NCBI GenBank assembly: GCA_009797885.1
Contig: WNKP01000007.1
Coordinates: forward strand, 186,001 to 250,000
Reading direction: 5' to 3'
DNA length: 64,000 bases
DNA from: Flavobacteriaceae bacterium GF1
GTDB lineage: Bacteria; Bacteroidota; Bacteroidia; Flavobacteriales; Flavobacteriaceae
This document shows, in pieces, positions 45,861 to 54,501 of the stretch; the stretch's first letter is position 1; every line of letters starts with the position of its first letter. The position numbers and the translations under genes are program-made. The notes under the pieces were generated by a model. That model had not been told where the DNA came from. It did not search any database and worked only from the letters and a program-made list of their open reading frames with translations.

Positions 45861-48359
45861 ATGAATGAAATGAATGATTACTGTACTCATAGATATAGGC
45901 GGTTTGTCCCCACCGTATGTGCCATAGTCTGCATGCTGTTCTGCAGATTGGATCTAAAGGCCAATAACATTACCAGATATTCCTTTGCCATTGGGGAATT
46001 TTCAACAAGGGTGGGCTTGAACGATTACTTGGAGTCCCTGGTAAAAATGCAAAATCCCGGGCTTTCACTATCACTTCAGATCAAAGCGACCAATGGGGCA
46101 ATGCATGTGGTAATGCAGGACTCCATCGAAATGCCCTTTTCCAAGGTACTGCGCGAAATTGATAGCTATCTGACACAAAGAAGCATGATATTTCCGTTAT
46201 TTATTGATTATGATGGGAACGAGGAAAGCTTTGTCGGAGCATTGGAAGAATACGGTCTTTTAGATCAAGTATTCGTGTTGCCTGATGACGGAGTATGGCC
46301 GGATATCGATGACCTCATACGGAACAAAAGAAAGCTCATTGTTTTTAACACATCAAACAATGCGGTGGCAAGCAGGTTTTGGGCCAATTTCAACAAACAT
46401 GTGTATGAATATCCCTTGCGTACCTCTGTTATAAGAAAAGGCGAATCGGTTTGGAACGGCAATGGCCAAACACAACGGTTCATGTCGCTGAAAAGTTTCA
46501 CCAGACCTTTTTTGAACACAAATAGTTTCAACGATGACTCGTACAATATAAACACAAATGCCTACCTTCTTGAGCATTCCCTGGAGTGTTGGGAAAGAAC
46601 CGGTAAGGTGCCCAATTTTATTTTTTTTTCAGACAATAGATCGGGAGGCCAGATCAGAAGGTTGACCGAACTGCTAAACAAATACCCCAGAACACATGGG
46701 ATCGTGACTTTCAACGGGGCCGTGCTAAGCCAACTATCCTGGAAGCACAACAAACAGTCATTGACCCACGGGATGTTCACTTTCCCGCTCCAAGAGAACG
46801 CGGACATTTCCCTTACCCCTGTTAAAAGTGGATACCAATTTTCGCCCAAACAGTTTCCGTTGCGTGCAGACGTCCCTGGTCCGCATCTGGAATTCGTAGG
46901 GAAGCAATCAGAAATCAACAAAGGAATTTCTGCGTATTACAAGTTCGATAATACGCTAAAAAATGCCGTCCTTCCTTTTCAGGAACATGAAGGAGGAGTG
47001 TTTGTTAATGACCCGGAGCGGGGAAAGGTGTTAAAACTTGAAAACAGATCATTTCTGGAGTTGGACGATGTGGAAAAATATAAAATTGTAAACAGTAGTT
47101 TTACGATAAGTATTTACGTTAAGTTCTCGAGCCAGGAGGATCATGAAGATTATTGTATCCTGGGCAGCAATACCAATCTATACCGCAAAGGCTTGCATAT
47201 CAATATTCGAGAAGGCAAGCCTTACTTTGGTTTTTATACCAACGATATTTCTTCTTCAGATATCTTACATCCATCAAGATGGTATCATATAGTTGCGCGC
47301 TACAACGTCGAAAACGGTGAACAGAGCATTTTTGTAGATGGGAAAAAAGTTGGCGTGTCTTGGAACCACCCCTCCTTTATAGGGGGAGGTCCTTTGCTTC
47401 TAGGGCACGGGATTCAACAGGAGAACTACATCGATGGCCTACTGGATGATTTATACATATGGAACAGGGCGTTAAGTGATGAAGAAATAGAAGTAGTTAG
47501 CATTAGAAGTATTGAAAACATAAATCAAGGGAAATGGATCAAAATCACGGTTGTGGTTTTACTTGCCCTTTTGTTGGGAACCGTTTTGTTTATAGGGATT
47601 GTGCAAAAGAGGTTGTCAACAAAAAATAGTTCGGATGTCCCGGAAGTCACAGGCTCCATTCACCTGTTCGGTGGGTTCAAGGTCCACAATACTACTGGAG
47701 AGGACATTACCCCAATTTTCACGCCAAAGAACAGAGAGCTTTTTTTGCTATTACTTTTCCATACGATCAAAAATCCAAAAGGTATTGCCAAGGATGAACT
47801 GACACAGATACTATGGGGGAATCTTGCACGTTCAAAAATATCCAACAACAGAAGTGTTTCTTTTAACCGGCTCAAAAAAGTATTACGGCATTTTGATGAA
47901 ATCAATGTTGTTTTTGAAAACAATTTTTGGAAATTGGACGGTGTTTTAGCCGTTCCCTGTGATTATAAAGAGGTGTTCTCATTAATTCAAAATGATGATG
48001 CATCATTGCATCATTTTATTCCCTATATCAAGAAGGGCAAATTTTTGCCGGAAATTCAAAAAGAGTGGCTTCTGGATTTTCGGGCCGCTTTCAACTTTGA
48101 GCTGATGGACAAGTTGCTTTTTCTGATAAAGAAAAACGAAGATGAACCTGAAGACATATACTTGGCTTGCCACTATGTCCTGGAACTGGATGACCAAAAT
48201 GAAACAGCGCTGTTTTATTTAATGCGTAACATGCTTCATTCCGGAGGTAGTAATAAGGCTAGATTTATATTTGATAAATTCTGCAAGACCTACAGATTGA
48301 TAAACGCTTCGGATTTTCCCTATGATTTCGATTCGTTCGTACAGGCCGACTATTCTTAG
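45861..48359 (+). CDS. transmembrane SARP-type regulator with PI-PLC-like and LamG ectodomains
   Basis: An 832-residue protein I read as a one-component membrane sensor. Residues 16-36 are hydrophobic. About 40-330 resembles a PI-PLC X-domain barrel (MPFSKVLREIDSYL, WPDIDDLIRNKRKLIVF), but the positions of both catalytic histidines appear changed, for example VVMQDS near 83-88. A LamG jelly roll follows (GISAYYKFDNTLKNAV at 353; GLLDDLYIWNRALSDEEIE). One membrane helix lies at about 560-582. The cytoplasmic part has an OmpR/SARP-like winged helix (SIHLFGGFKVHNTTGED, FTPKNRELFLLLLFH, LTQILWGNLARSK) and a helical BTAD-like region to the end. No kinase or receiver is present. It diverges from the apbE operon. 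Confidence 0.75.
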   Translation: MNEMNDYCTHRYRRFVPTVCAIVCMLFCRLDLKANNITRYSFAIGEFSTRVGLNDYLESLVKMQNPGLSLSLQIKATNGAMHVVMQDSIEMPFSKVLREIDSYLTQRSMIFPLFIDYDGNEESFVGALEEYGLLDQVFVLPDDGVWPDIDDLIRNKRKLIVFNTSNNAVASRFWANFNKHVYEYPLRTSVIRKGESVWNGNGQTQRFMSLKSFTRPFLNTNSFNDDSYNINTNAYLLEHSLECWERTGKVPNFIFFSDNRSGGQIRRLTELLNKYPRTHGIVTFNGAVLSQLSWKHNKQSLTHGMFTFPLQENADISLTPVKSGYQFSPKQFPLRADVPGPHLEFVGKQSEINKGISAYYKFDNTLKNAVLPFQEHEGGVFVNDPERGKVLKLENRSFLELDDVEKYKIVNSSFTISIYVKFSSQEDHEDYCILGSNTNLYRKGLHINIREGKPYFGFYTNDISSSDILHPSRWYHIVARYNVENGEQSIFVDGKKVGVSWNHPSFIGGGPLLLGHGIQQENYIDGLLDDLYIWNRALSDEEIEVVSIRSIENINQGKWIKITVVVLLALLLGTVLFIGIVQKRLSTKNSSDVPEVTGSIHLFGGFKVHNTTGEDITPIFTPKNRELFLLLLFHTIKNPKGIAKDELTQILWGNLARSKISNNRSVSFNRLKKVLRHFDEINVVFENNFWKLDGVLAVPCDYKEVFSLIQNDDASLHHFIPYIKKGKFLPEIQKEWLLDFRAAFNFELMDKLLFLIKKNEDEPEDIYLACHYVLELDDQNETALFYLMRNMLHSGGSNKARFIFDKFCKTYRLINASDFPYDFDSFVQADYS

Positions 48360-48592
48360 GCTTTTGGGATAGGGGTAACGTCTTCTTTGCTATTTTCAAT
48401 TTGACCTATCCCAGGATGCCGGGCTTGAATTGGAAACGGTAGATGCGGAATCATCCCTATTTCTATACTATCTTTATGAACTAACTTGTATTTGTGCTAT
48501 GGAATTCGAGTTTTGTAAAACAAATCTTCATCGCCCTGGCTTCCAATCCAAAAAAGACCTAAATCACTTCAAGTAAAAGAAAAAACCATACT

Positions 48593-49903
48593 ATGAAAAC
48601 CATGCGCATAAAAACCAACCATTTGTTTTTTTTATTGCTTTTGATCATCACAGCTCATTCCTGCATACAACAAAACATTCAACCCACTTTGAAAATCACG
48701 GATAAAAACAAATTGAATGAGGTATTGGATTCTTTTGTTACAGAAGATTTTTACCCTTTTGTTTATGCAAGATTGGAAGATTTGGATGGAAATGTTATTT
48801 ATGAGCATAGTTCGGTGAACAAAGACTTACTTCCAAACACTGAAGTAGATGGAAATACCTGGATCCGAATTTGGTCAATGAGCAAGATAGTGACCATCTC
48901 CGTTGCCCTGGATTTAATAGAGGATGGGATTTTAAAAATGAATGACCCGGTTACGAAATATATTCCTGAATTCGAAAATCTCCAAGTAGCGGTTTCCAGT
49001 ACTGGAAAGAGTTTAACAGAATACAAATGGAATGAAAGAAATAATGCCTGCCCGGTGGAGTTTGTCCCAAATGATTCCGTTATGACCGTTCTTCATCTCA
49101 TTAACCATGAAGCAGGATTTTATTATGCTACTACGGGTTTCCCCTGTATAGATTCTTTAATTGCTGAACAGAATTTACCGATGGCAAAAAACTCGGATGA
49201 CCTCATTAAAAGGATGTCTGGTTTACCTTTAATACAACATCCGGGCACCGATCATTTTTATGGTACCAACACTACAGTATTGGGTTTGGTTGCTGAGAGG
49301 GCAACAGGCAAAAATTTAAACCAATTGGTTGTCGAACGAATAACCGATCCAATGAAGATAAAAGGGCTAAAATATGGACTGCCTGTTAACGAAAAACTGT
49401 TGCCAAAGTTTACAGGGAGGGATTCCATTTTGCGGAAAGCTAAAAGGGGAGAGTTGGACATCTTTGGTCCCGATGTTCCCGATTATGATTTAAATCATCC
49501 ATTGTATTTAGGTGGAGAAGGAATGATAGGAACGGCAGATGGGTATGCAGATTTTATCAGGATGCTACTGAAAAGAGGGGAATTGAATGGTCATAGATTT
49601 TTGGAAAAGGAAACAGTTGAAGATATATATGCACCGCACACCCAAAAAGATAATCCCTATGGGTATAATGGATATAACCTATGGGTTAGTAGTGATTCCA
49701 TGAAAATAAAAAAACAAGGAGATGCCGGGCTTTGGATTGGTGGGGGATATGAATGCACTCATTTTTGGGCAGACCCTAAACGAAATTTTGTAGGAATTGT
49801 AATGTCCCAAAATAATGAAGTACGTGAACCAGGTAATACGTTGAATGATACATTCCGTGGTGAATTATATCAACAAATTTGGGCAAATGAAAAAAAGAAC
49901 TAA
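48593..49903 (+). CDS. serine hydrolase of the beta-lactamase / class C penicillin-binding family, lipoprotein
   Basis: A 436-residue lipoprotein (lipobox TAHSC, Cys24). The nucleophile motif S95-M-S-K98 sits after the hydrophobic IRIW segment, followed by ALDLIEDGILKMNDPVTKYIPEF, typical of the family. Y223 in HFYGTN may be the second-motif tyrosine. GGEGMIGTADGYADFIRMLL and the GLWIGGGYECTHFW segment complete the fold. Members are esterases, D-aminopeptidases or transesterases as often as beta-lactamases, so resistance is not implied. The sequence is more AT-rich than the genes to its left. A 9-bp inverted repeat (48365-48373 / 48405-48413) lies upstream. Confidence 0.87.
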   Translation: MKTMRIKTNHLFFLLLLIITAHSCIQQNIQPTLKITDKNKLNEVLDSFVTEDFYPFVYARLEDLDGNVIYEHSSVNKDLLPNTEVDGNTWIRIWSMSKIVTISVALDLIEDGILKMNDPVTKYIPEFENLQVAVSSTGKSLTEYKWNERNNACPVEFVPNDSVMTVLHLINHEAGFYYATTGFPCIDSLIAEQNLPMAKNSDDLIKRMSGLPLIQHPGTDHFYGTNTTVLGLVAERATGKNLNQLVVERITDPMKIKGLKYGLPVNEKLLPKFTGRDSILRKAKRGELDIFGPDVPDYDLNHPLYLGGEGMIGTADGYADFIRMLLKRGELNGHRFLEKETVEDIYAPHTQKDNPYGYNGYNLWVSSDSMKIKKQGDAGLWIGGGYECTHFWADPKRNFVGIVMSQNNEVREPGNTLNDTFRGELYQQIWANEKKN

Positions 49904-50155
49904 AAATATTTGACAAGAAAACCAAAGCATAACAGTGGATATGGATTATTGTTGCTCTTTGCCAAATCAGAACAAAATAGTCATTAACAGCTGTTTTCTC
50001 CGAGGAGTAATTCTATGGATGCTTCCGTAAAAAAGCAAACCCGAAACCATTAACTACAGTTAAAACCTGCATTGAATGGAATATTTACAATGCAGGCTAT
50101 ATTTCCTTTCGTGATATTCATTTCCAACATTTGTGTACTCCTATCTAAAGCGTAA

Positions 50156-50386
50156 AACGGTGTTCATTTTGGAGTTGGCGCTAAGGAAAAAGTAATTCCA
50201 TATGTCAATGGTATCTCAAAAGGAAACTGTATACGTCCGTTATTGGGTCTTTTGGAGGTTTTAATGTTACTATCACAGGAAAGACTTTTATTGCCCTTGT
50301 TTGCGATGGTGTTGGTTATTACCTTTATTCCGGGGTTTGGTTTATGGATTCCCATCTTATTTGATGTATCAACTTTTTTAAAATGA
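50156..50386 (+). pseudogene. C-terminal remnant of a TRAP transporter large permease (DctM-like)
   Basis: From a stop at 50153 an open frame without a start codon runs to TGA at 50384-50386. Its end, LLLPLFAMVLVITFIPGFGL then WIPILFDV, resembles the last membrane helix and the 'TYIPxxxLWLP' tail of TRAP large permeases. The TGA overlaps the DUF1080 ATG as ATGA, as if the two were once translationally coupled. The rest of 49904-50155 is AT-rich and holds no gene I can see. Confidence 0.5.
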
Positions 50387-51765
50387 AAAATATGAAGCAA
50401 TATGCAATGCCCATGCTAATAGCGGCTTTCCTTATGTTGGGATGCGCTGGAACGGAAAGGGATGGGACGCCGTGGGTGGCACTTTTTGATGGGGAGACCT
50501 TAAATGGGTTTACCCAAAAAGGAGGTGAAGCAAGATATGAGGTTAGGGACGGCATGATAGTAGGCACTACGGTACATGGAACACCCAATTCTTTTATGGC
50601 CACCGAAAAAATGTATGATGATTTTATATTGGAATTGGAGTATAAAGTAGATCCTTCCATGAATTCGGGCATACAGATACGGAGCAATAGCTTTCCCCAT
50701 TACCGAAATGGGCGTGTGCATGGGTATCAAGTTGAAATCGATCCCTCCGATCGGGCTTGGAGTGCAGGAATTTATGACGAGGCCCGTCGAGGATGGCTTA
50801 ACCCATTGGACGGCAATTCGGAAGCTCAAAAGGCTTTTAAACAGAACCAATGGAACCAATATCGTATTGAGGCTATTGGGGATACGCTAAAAACTTGGAT
50901 CAATGGGGTGCCAGCGGCCCATTTGATCGATGACAAGACCGCAAGTGGATTTATTGCCTTGCAGGTGCACAGTATAGGGGACGATCAGGAGGCTGGAACG
51001 GAAATCGCATGGCGCAACATAAAAATATTGACCGATAGCCTTCAAAAGTACTCCAAACCTTCGCCTTTGCAACCTATAGTCACCAAAAACCAACTCACGT
51101 TGGACGAAAGGAAAAATGGTTGGAAACTACTCTGGGACGGCCAAACCACAAATGGCTGGCGCGGAGCCAAACTTGACGGTTTCCCTGAAAAAGGGTGGAT
51201 CATTGAAAACGGGGAATTAACGGTACTGGCCTCGGGAGGCTCGGAATCCGCTGCGGGTGGTGATATTGTAACCACGGATGCGTACGGTGATTTTGAGTTG
51301 ACGGTGGACTTCAAATTGACCGAAGGGGCCAATAGTGGCATCAAGTATTATGTGGATACCGAACTCAACAAAGGTCCGGGCTCTTCCATAGGGTTGGAAT
51401 ACCAGATTTTGGACGATGCCAAACATCCAGATGCCAAACTGGGCAATCATGAAGGAAGTCGTACGCTTGCCTCTTTGTACGATTTGATTCAAGCCAACCC
51501 TGACAAACCTGCCCATCCCATAGGAGAATGGAACACGGCTCGGATTTTGTCCCAAGATAACAACGTGGAACACTGGCTCAATGGCTCCAAAGTGTTGCAA
51601 TATGAGCGCAAAAGTGATGCGTATCGAAAACTGGTGTCCGAAAGCAAATACGAAAAATGGCCCGATTTTGGAGAGCTGGATAACGGCCAAATCCTGTTAC
51701 AGGACCATGGTGATCGGGTAAGCTTTAAGAATATCAAAATCAGACCAATCACAAAAAAAGACTAA
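50383..51765 (+). CDS. lipoprotein with two DUF1080 (3-keto-glycoside hydrolase type) domains
   Basis: A 460-residue lipoprotein (lipobox MLGC, Cys21) built from two concanavalin-like DUF1080 domains. The first opens TPWVALFDGETLNGFTQKG (about 30-48) and has LEYKVDPSMNSGIQIRS; the second opens WKLLWDGQTTNGWRGAKLDG (about 247-266) and has FKLTEGANSGIKYYVD. DUF1080 members are now linked to cleavage of 3-keto-glycosides made by Gfo/Idh/MocA oxidoreductases. The two downstream Tat-exported oxidoreductases, 2 and 6 bp away, fit that pathway. An internal start at 50392 is possible. Confidence 0.88.
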   Translation: MKNMKQYAMPMLIAAFLMLGCAGTERDGTPWVALFDGETLNGFTQKGGEARYEVRDGMIVGTTVHGTPNSFMATEKMYDDFILELEYKVDPSMNSGIQIRSNSFPHYRNGRVHGYQVEIDPSDRAWSAGIYDEARRGWLNPLDGNSEAQKAFKQNQWNQYRIEAIGDTLKTWINGVPAAHLIDDKTASGFIALQVHSIGDDQEAGTEIAWRNIKILTDSLQKYSKPSPLQPIVTKNQLTLDERKNGWKLLWDGQTTNGWRGAKLDGFPEKGWIIENGELTVLASGGSESAAGGDIVTTDAYGDFELTVDFKLTEGANSGIKYYVDTELNKGPGSSIGLEYQILDDAKHPDAKLGNHEGSRTLASLYDLIQANPDKPAHPIGEWNTARILSQDNNVEHWLNGSKVLQYERKSDAYRKLVSESKYEKWPDFGELDNGQILLQDHGDRVSFKNIKIRPITKKD

Positions 51766-51767
51766 AC

Positions 51768-53099
51768 ATGACCTCAAGAAGAAGTTTTATTAAGAAGACC
51801 GCCGGTGGAACGACCGCGATAACCTTGGGTGGCATTTTTATGCCCCAAATGGCAAAATCCAACATCCTTGGTGCCAATGATCAAATCAATTGTGCGGTAA
51901 TTGGGGTTAGAAGTAGGGCAAAAGCCCATGTGTTGGCCATTCACAAAGACCCCAATGCCAAAATTCTTTACAATTGTGATGTGGATGAGTTGATCATCGA
52001 GGAACACAATACATGGTGCCAAGAGAAAATCGGTTACGTGCCCAAAGTAGAGCGGGATTTTCGTAAAATTTTGGAAGATAAGGATGTAGATGCGGTGTTC
52101 ATTGCCACTCCGGAACATTGGCATGCCCCCATGGCCATAATGGCGCTACAGGCGGGAAAACATGTCTATGTGGAGAAACCCTGTAGCCACAATCCCCATG
52201 AAAACCAACTGTTGGTCGCTGCACAGAAGAAGTATGGTAAAAAAGTACAGATGGGAAACCAACAACGTTCTTCAAGAACATCCAAAAGGGCCATCGAAGA
52301 CATTAAGAACGGGATAATTGGAGAGGTTTACAAGGGCGAGGCCTACTACTCCAATAATCGAGGTTCCATCGGAAAGGGTTTAAAAGTGGATGTGCCCAAA
52401 ACCCTGGATTGGGAACTATGGCAAGGTCCCGCCCCTAAAGAAGATTACAGGGATAATGTACACCCTTATAACTGGCATTGGTTCCGCACTTGGGGCACTG
52501 GTGAAATCCATAATAACGGTACCCATGAAATAGATATTTGTAGATGGGCCCTGGGCGTAGATCTCCCCGAATCCGTTACCTCGTTTGGGGGGATATATAC
52601 GTATGATGATGATTGGGAATTTGTGGACAACCAACAAGTGACCTACACCTTTCCAAACAACAAGTTCATTACCTGGACTGGGCATAGCAGGGGAATGATG
52701 AAACCCAAAAGACCGGGTAGGGGAATTACCATTTACGGGAGTAAGGGTACCATTGAACTGAGTAGGGAATTCTATAGATTGTACAATCTAGGGGGCAGCC
52801 CCATAAAATTTGAATTTGAGTCCGGGCAACAGAGCAACTCCACCAATACCGTGGGTGCGGGGGATTTGGATTTGGACCATGTAGGGAATTTTTTTAAGGC
52901 GATTCGCGAAGACGTTTCCCTGAATTCGGATATCAATGATGCCAGCATTTCTACCATGTTGTGCCATTTGGGGAACATGGCCCAAGACGCGGGACATACC
53001 TTGCAAATCGATACCCAAACAGGAAAGGTGTTGAACAGTGAGAAGGCCATGAAAAGTTGGAAACGGGAATATGCCAAGGGATGGGAACCTAAATTGTAA
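51768..53099 (+). CDS. Gfo/Idh/MocA-family oxidoreductase, Tat-exported
   Basis: A 443-residue oxidoreductase with a twin-arginine leader (TSRRSFIKKTAGGTTAITLG). The dinucleotide-binding strand reads INCAVIGVRSRAKAHVLAI, which departs from the usual GxGxxG (GVRSRA), so cofactor binding may be altered. ATPEHWHAPMAIMALQAGK and VYVEKPCSHNPHE are the classic family segments, and HNNGTHEIDICRWALG marks the substrate side. It is translated 2 bp after the DUF1080 gene and 6 bp before another oxidoreductase. Likely role: periplasmic oxidation of a sugar or glycoside. Confidence 0.88.
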   Translation: MTSRRSFIKKTAGGTTAITLGGIFMPQMAKSNILGANDQINCAVIGVRSRAKAHVLAIHKDPNAKILYNCDVDELIIEEHNTWCQEKIGYVPKVERDFRKILEDKDVDAVFIATPEHWHAPMAIMALQAGKHVYVEKPCSHNPHENQLLVAAQKKYGKKVQMGNQQRSSRTSKRAIEDIKNGIIGEVYKGEAYYSNNRGSIGKGLKVDVPKTLDWELWQGPAPKEDYRDNVHPYNWHWFRTWGTGEIHNNGTHEIDICRWALGVDLPESVTSFGGIYTYDDDWEFVDNQQVTYTFPNNKFITWTGHSRGMMKPKRPGRGITIYGSKGTIELSREFYRLYNLGGSPIKFEFESGQQSNSTNTVGAGDLDLDHVGNFFKAIREDVSLNSDINDASISTMLCHLGNMAQDAGHTLQIDTQTGKVLNSEKAMKSWKREYAKGWEPKL

Positions 53100-53105
53100 C
53101 ATTGG

Positions 53106-54293
53106 ATGAAACGTAGGGATTTTGTAATCAATGGAGGATTGGCCATCCCCGGAGCAATGTACGCCACTTCAACAGTTGGACTAAATGATTTCACTACTGC
53201 CAATGAAACCATCAATATCGGTATCATAGGTACGGGTGACCGTGGTGGTGGGCTTATTCCTATTATCAATGAAATCCCTGGTTTTCGGGTAGTGGCCTGT
53301 TGCGATATTATCCCATTTCGTCTCGATGAAGCACTGGCCAAAGTACAGGGCAAGGTAAAAGGATACCAAGATTATAGAAAGTTGTTGGACAAAAAATCCA
53401 TTGACGCAGTACTCATAGCGACACCATTTAGTACCCACGCCCAAATTGCCTTGGAGGCTTTGGATGCGGGAAAGCATGTGTTTTGTGAAAAGACCTTGGC
53501 CAAAGGATACGATGCCGTAGAAGGCCTGGTAAGAGCATCCAAAGCGTCCAAAACCATTTTTCAGACGGGGCACCAATATCACAGTTCACGACTCTATACC
53601 CATATCGTGGGACAAATAAAACAAGGAAAAATTGGCAATATCACTGCTTTTGAGTGCCAATGGAATAGAAATGGGGATTGGCGAAAACCTGTACCTGACC
53701 CTAGATGGGAAAAAATGATCAATTGGCGTATGTACCGTGAATACTCTGGAGGACTCCTGGCCGAACTCTGCTCCCATCAGCTGGACTTTGTGAATTGGGT
53801 GACCGAAAGTGTCCCGGATAAAGTGATGGGGACTGGAGGCATTGACTACTGGAAGGATGGTCGGGAAACTTATGACAATATCCATTTAATTTACAATTAT
53901 CCCAATGGAATAAAAGCGAAGTTTACTTGTTTGACCAGCAATAGCATGGGAGATTACAAAATAAAGGTGCTGGGAGACAAGGGCAGCTACATTTTGGATT
54001 ATGTAAAAGCATGGTATTACCCCGAAGGAACATATGAGAAGAAATTAGGGGAAGTGGACGGGGTTTCCGGGGCCACGGTGAACTGGAATCGAGGCTTGGG
54101 AATTCCGTTGGAAGTACAGCATACCGATCCCAGCAAACAGGCCCTAATTGATTTTAAGGACAGTATTGTGAACAATAGGGAGCCCGTCTCCAATATCGAA
54201 ACCGGGGCAAAAGCGGCCTTATGCGTGCAAATGGGGCTGGATGCAATGTATGACCAAAAGATAGTGGATTGGCCTAATAACCATGGGATGTGA
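53106..54293 (+). CDS. Gfo/Idh/MocA-family oxidoreductase, Tat-exported
   Basis: A 395-residue oxidoreductase, third in a DUF1080-gfo-gfo operon. The leader is twin-arginine (MKRRDFVINGGLAIPGAM). The Rossmann loop INIGIIGTGDRGGGLIPII has a normal GTGDRG, unlike its neighbour, so the pair may work as non-identical partners. ATPFSTHAQIALEALDAGKH and VFCEKTLAKGYDA replace the common EKP with EKT. GGLLAELCSHQLDFVNW is the substrate-side motif. Residues D318-G-V-S-G-A-T324-V-N resemble an ApbE flavinylation site, apart from the final Asn. The product and substrate are unknown. Confidence 0.88.
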   Translation: MKRRDFVINGGLAIPGAMYATSTVGLNDFTTANETINIGIIGTGDRGGGLIPIINEIPGFRVVACCDIIPFRLDEALAKVQGKVKGYQDYRKLLDKKSIDAVLIATPFSTHAQIALEALDAGKHVFCEKTLAKGYDAVEGLVRASKASKTIFQTGHQYHSSRLYTHIVGQIKQGKIGNITAFECQWNRNGDWRKPVPDPRWEKMINWRMYREYSGGLLAELCSHQLDFVNWVTESVPDKVMGTGGIDYWKDGRETYDNIHLIYNYPNGIKAKFTCLTSNSMGDYKIKVLGDKGSYILDYVKAWYYPEGTYEKKLGEVDGVSGATVNWNRGLGIPLEVQHTDPSKQALIDFKDSIVNNREPVSNIETGAKAALCVQMGLDAMYDQKIVDWPNNHGM

Positions 54294-54501
54294 TGGTTGC
54301 CATAGATACGGGATGCCACCCCTTTAAATGCCGTTTAGGGGAATGTACCCACTGTAGTGCGCATTGTGACGATAGGATTACTGTTTTATTCCTAAGGTGG
54401 TGCCAGCAATAGCACTCCAGAAAACAGGGTGCAAATCCGTCCAAAAACCTTCGGGGGAGGAAGTCTTGGTACCTTGGCACCTGTGAATGGTATTTTACAT
54501 T

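Noticed and set aside
48365-48413. 9-bp inverted repeat after the SARP-type gene as a terminator
   Set aside because: The loop is 31 nt and no T-run follows, so it does not fit a rho-independent terminator.
48593-49903. Acquired beta-lactamase resistance gene
   Set aside because: Only the general serine-hydrolase motifs are present; it is a lipoprotein of a broad esterase/peptidase family with no mobile context.
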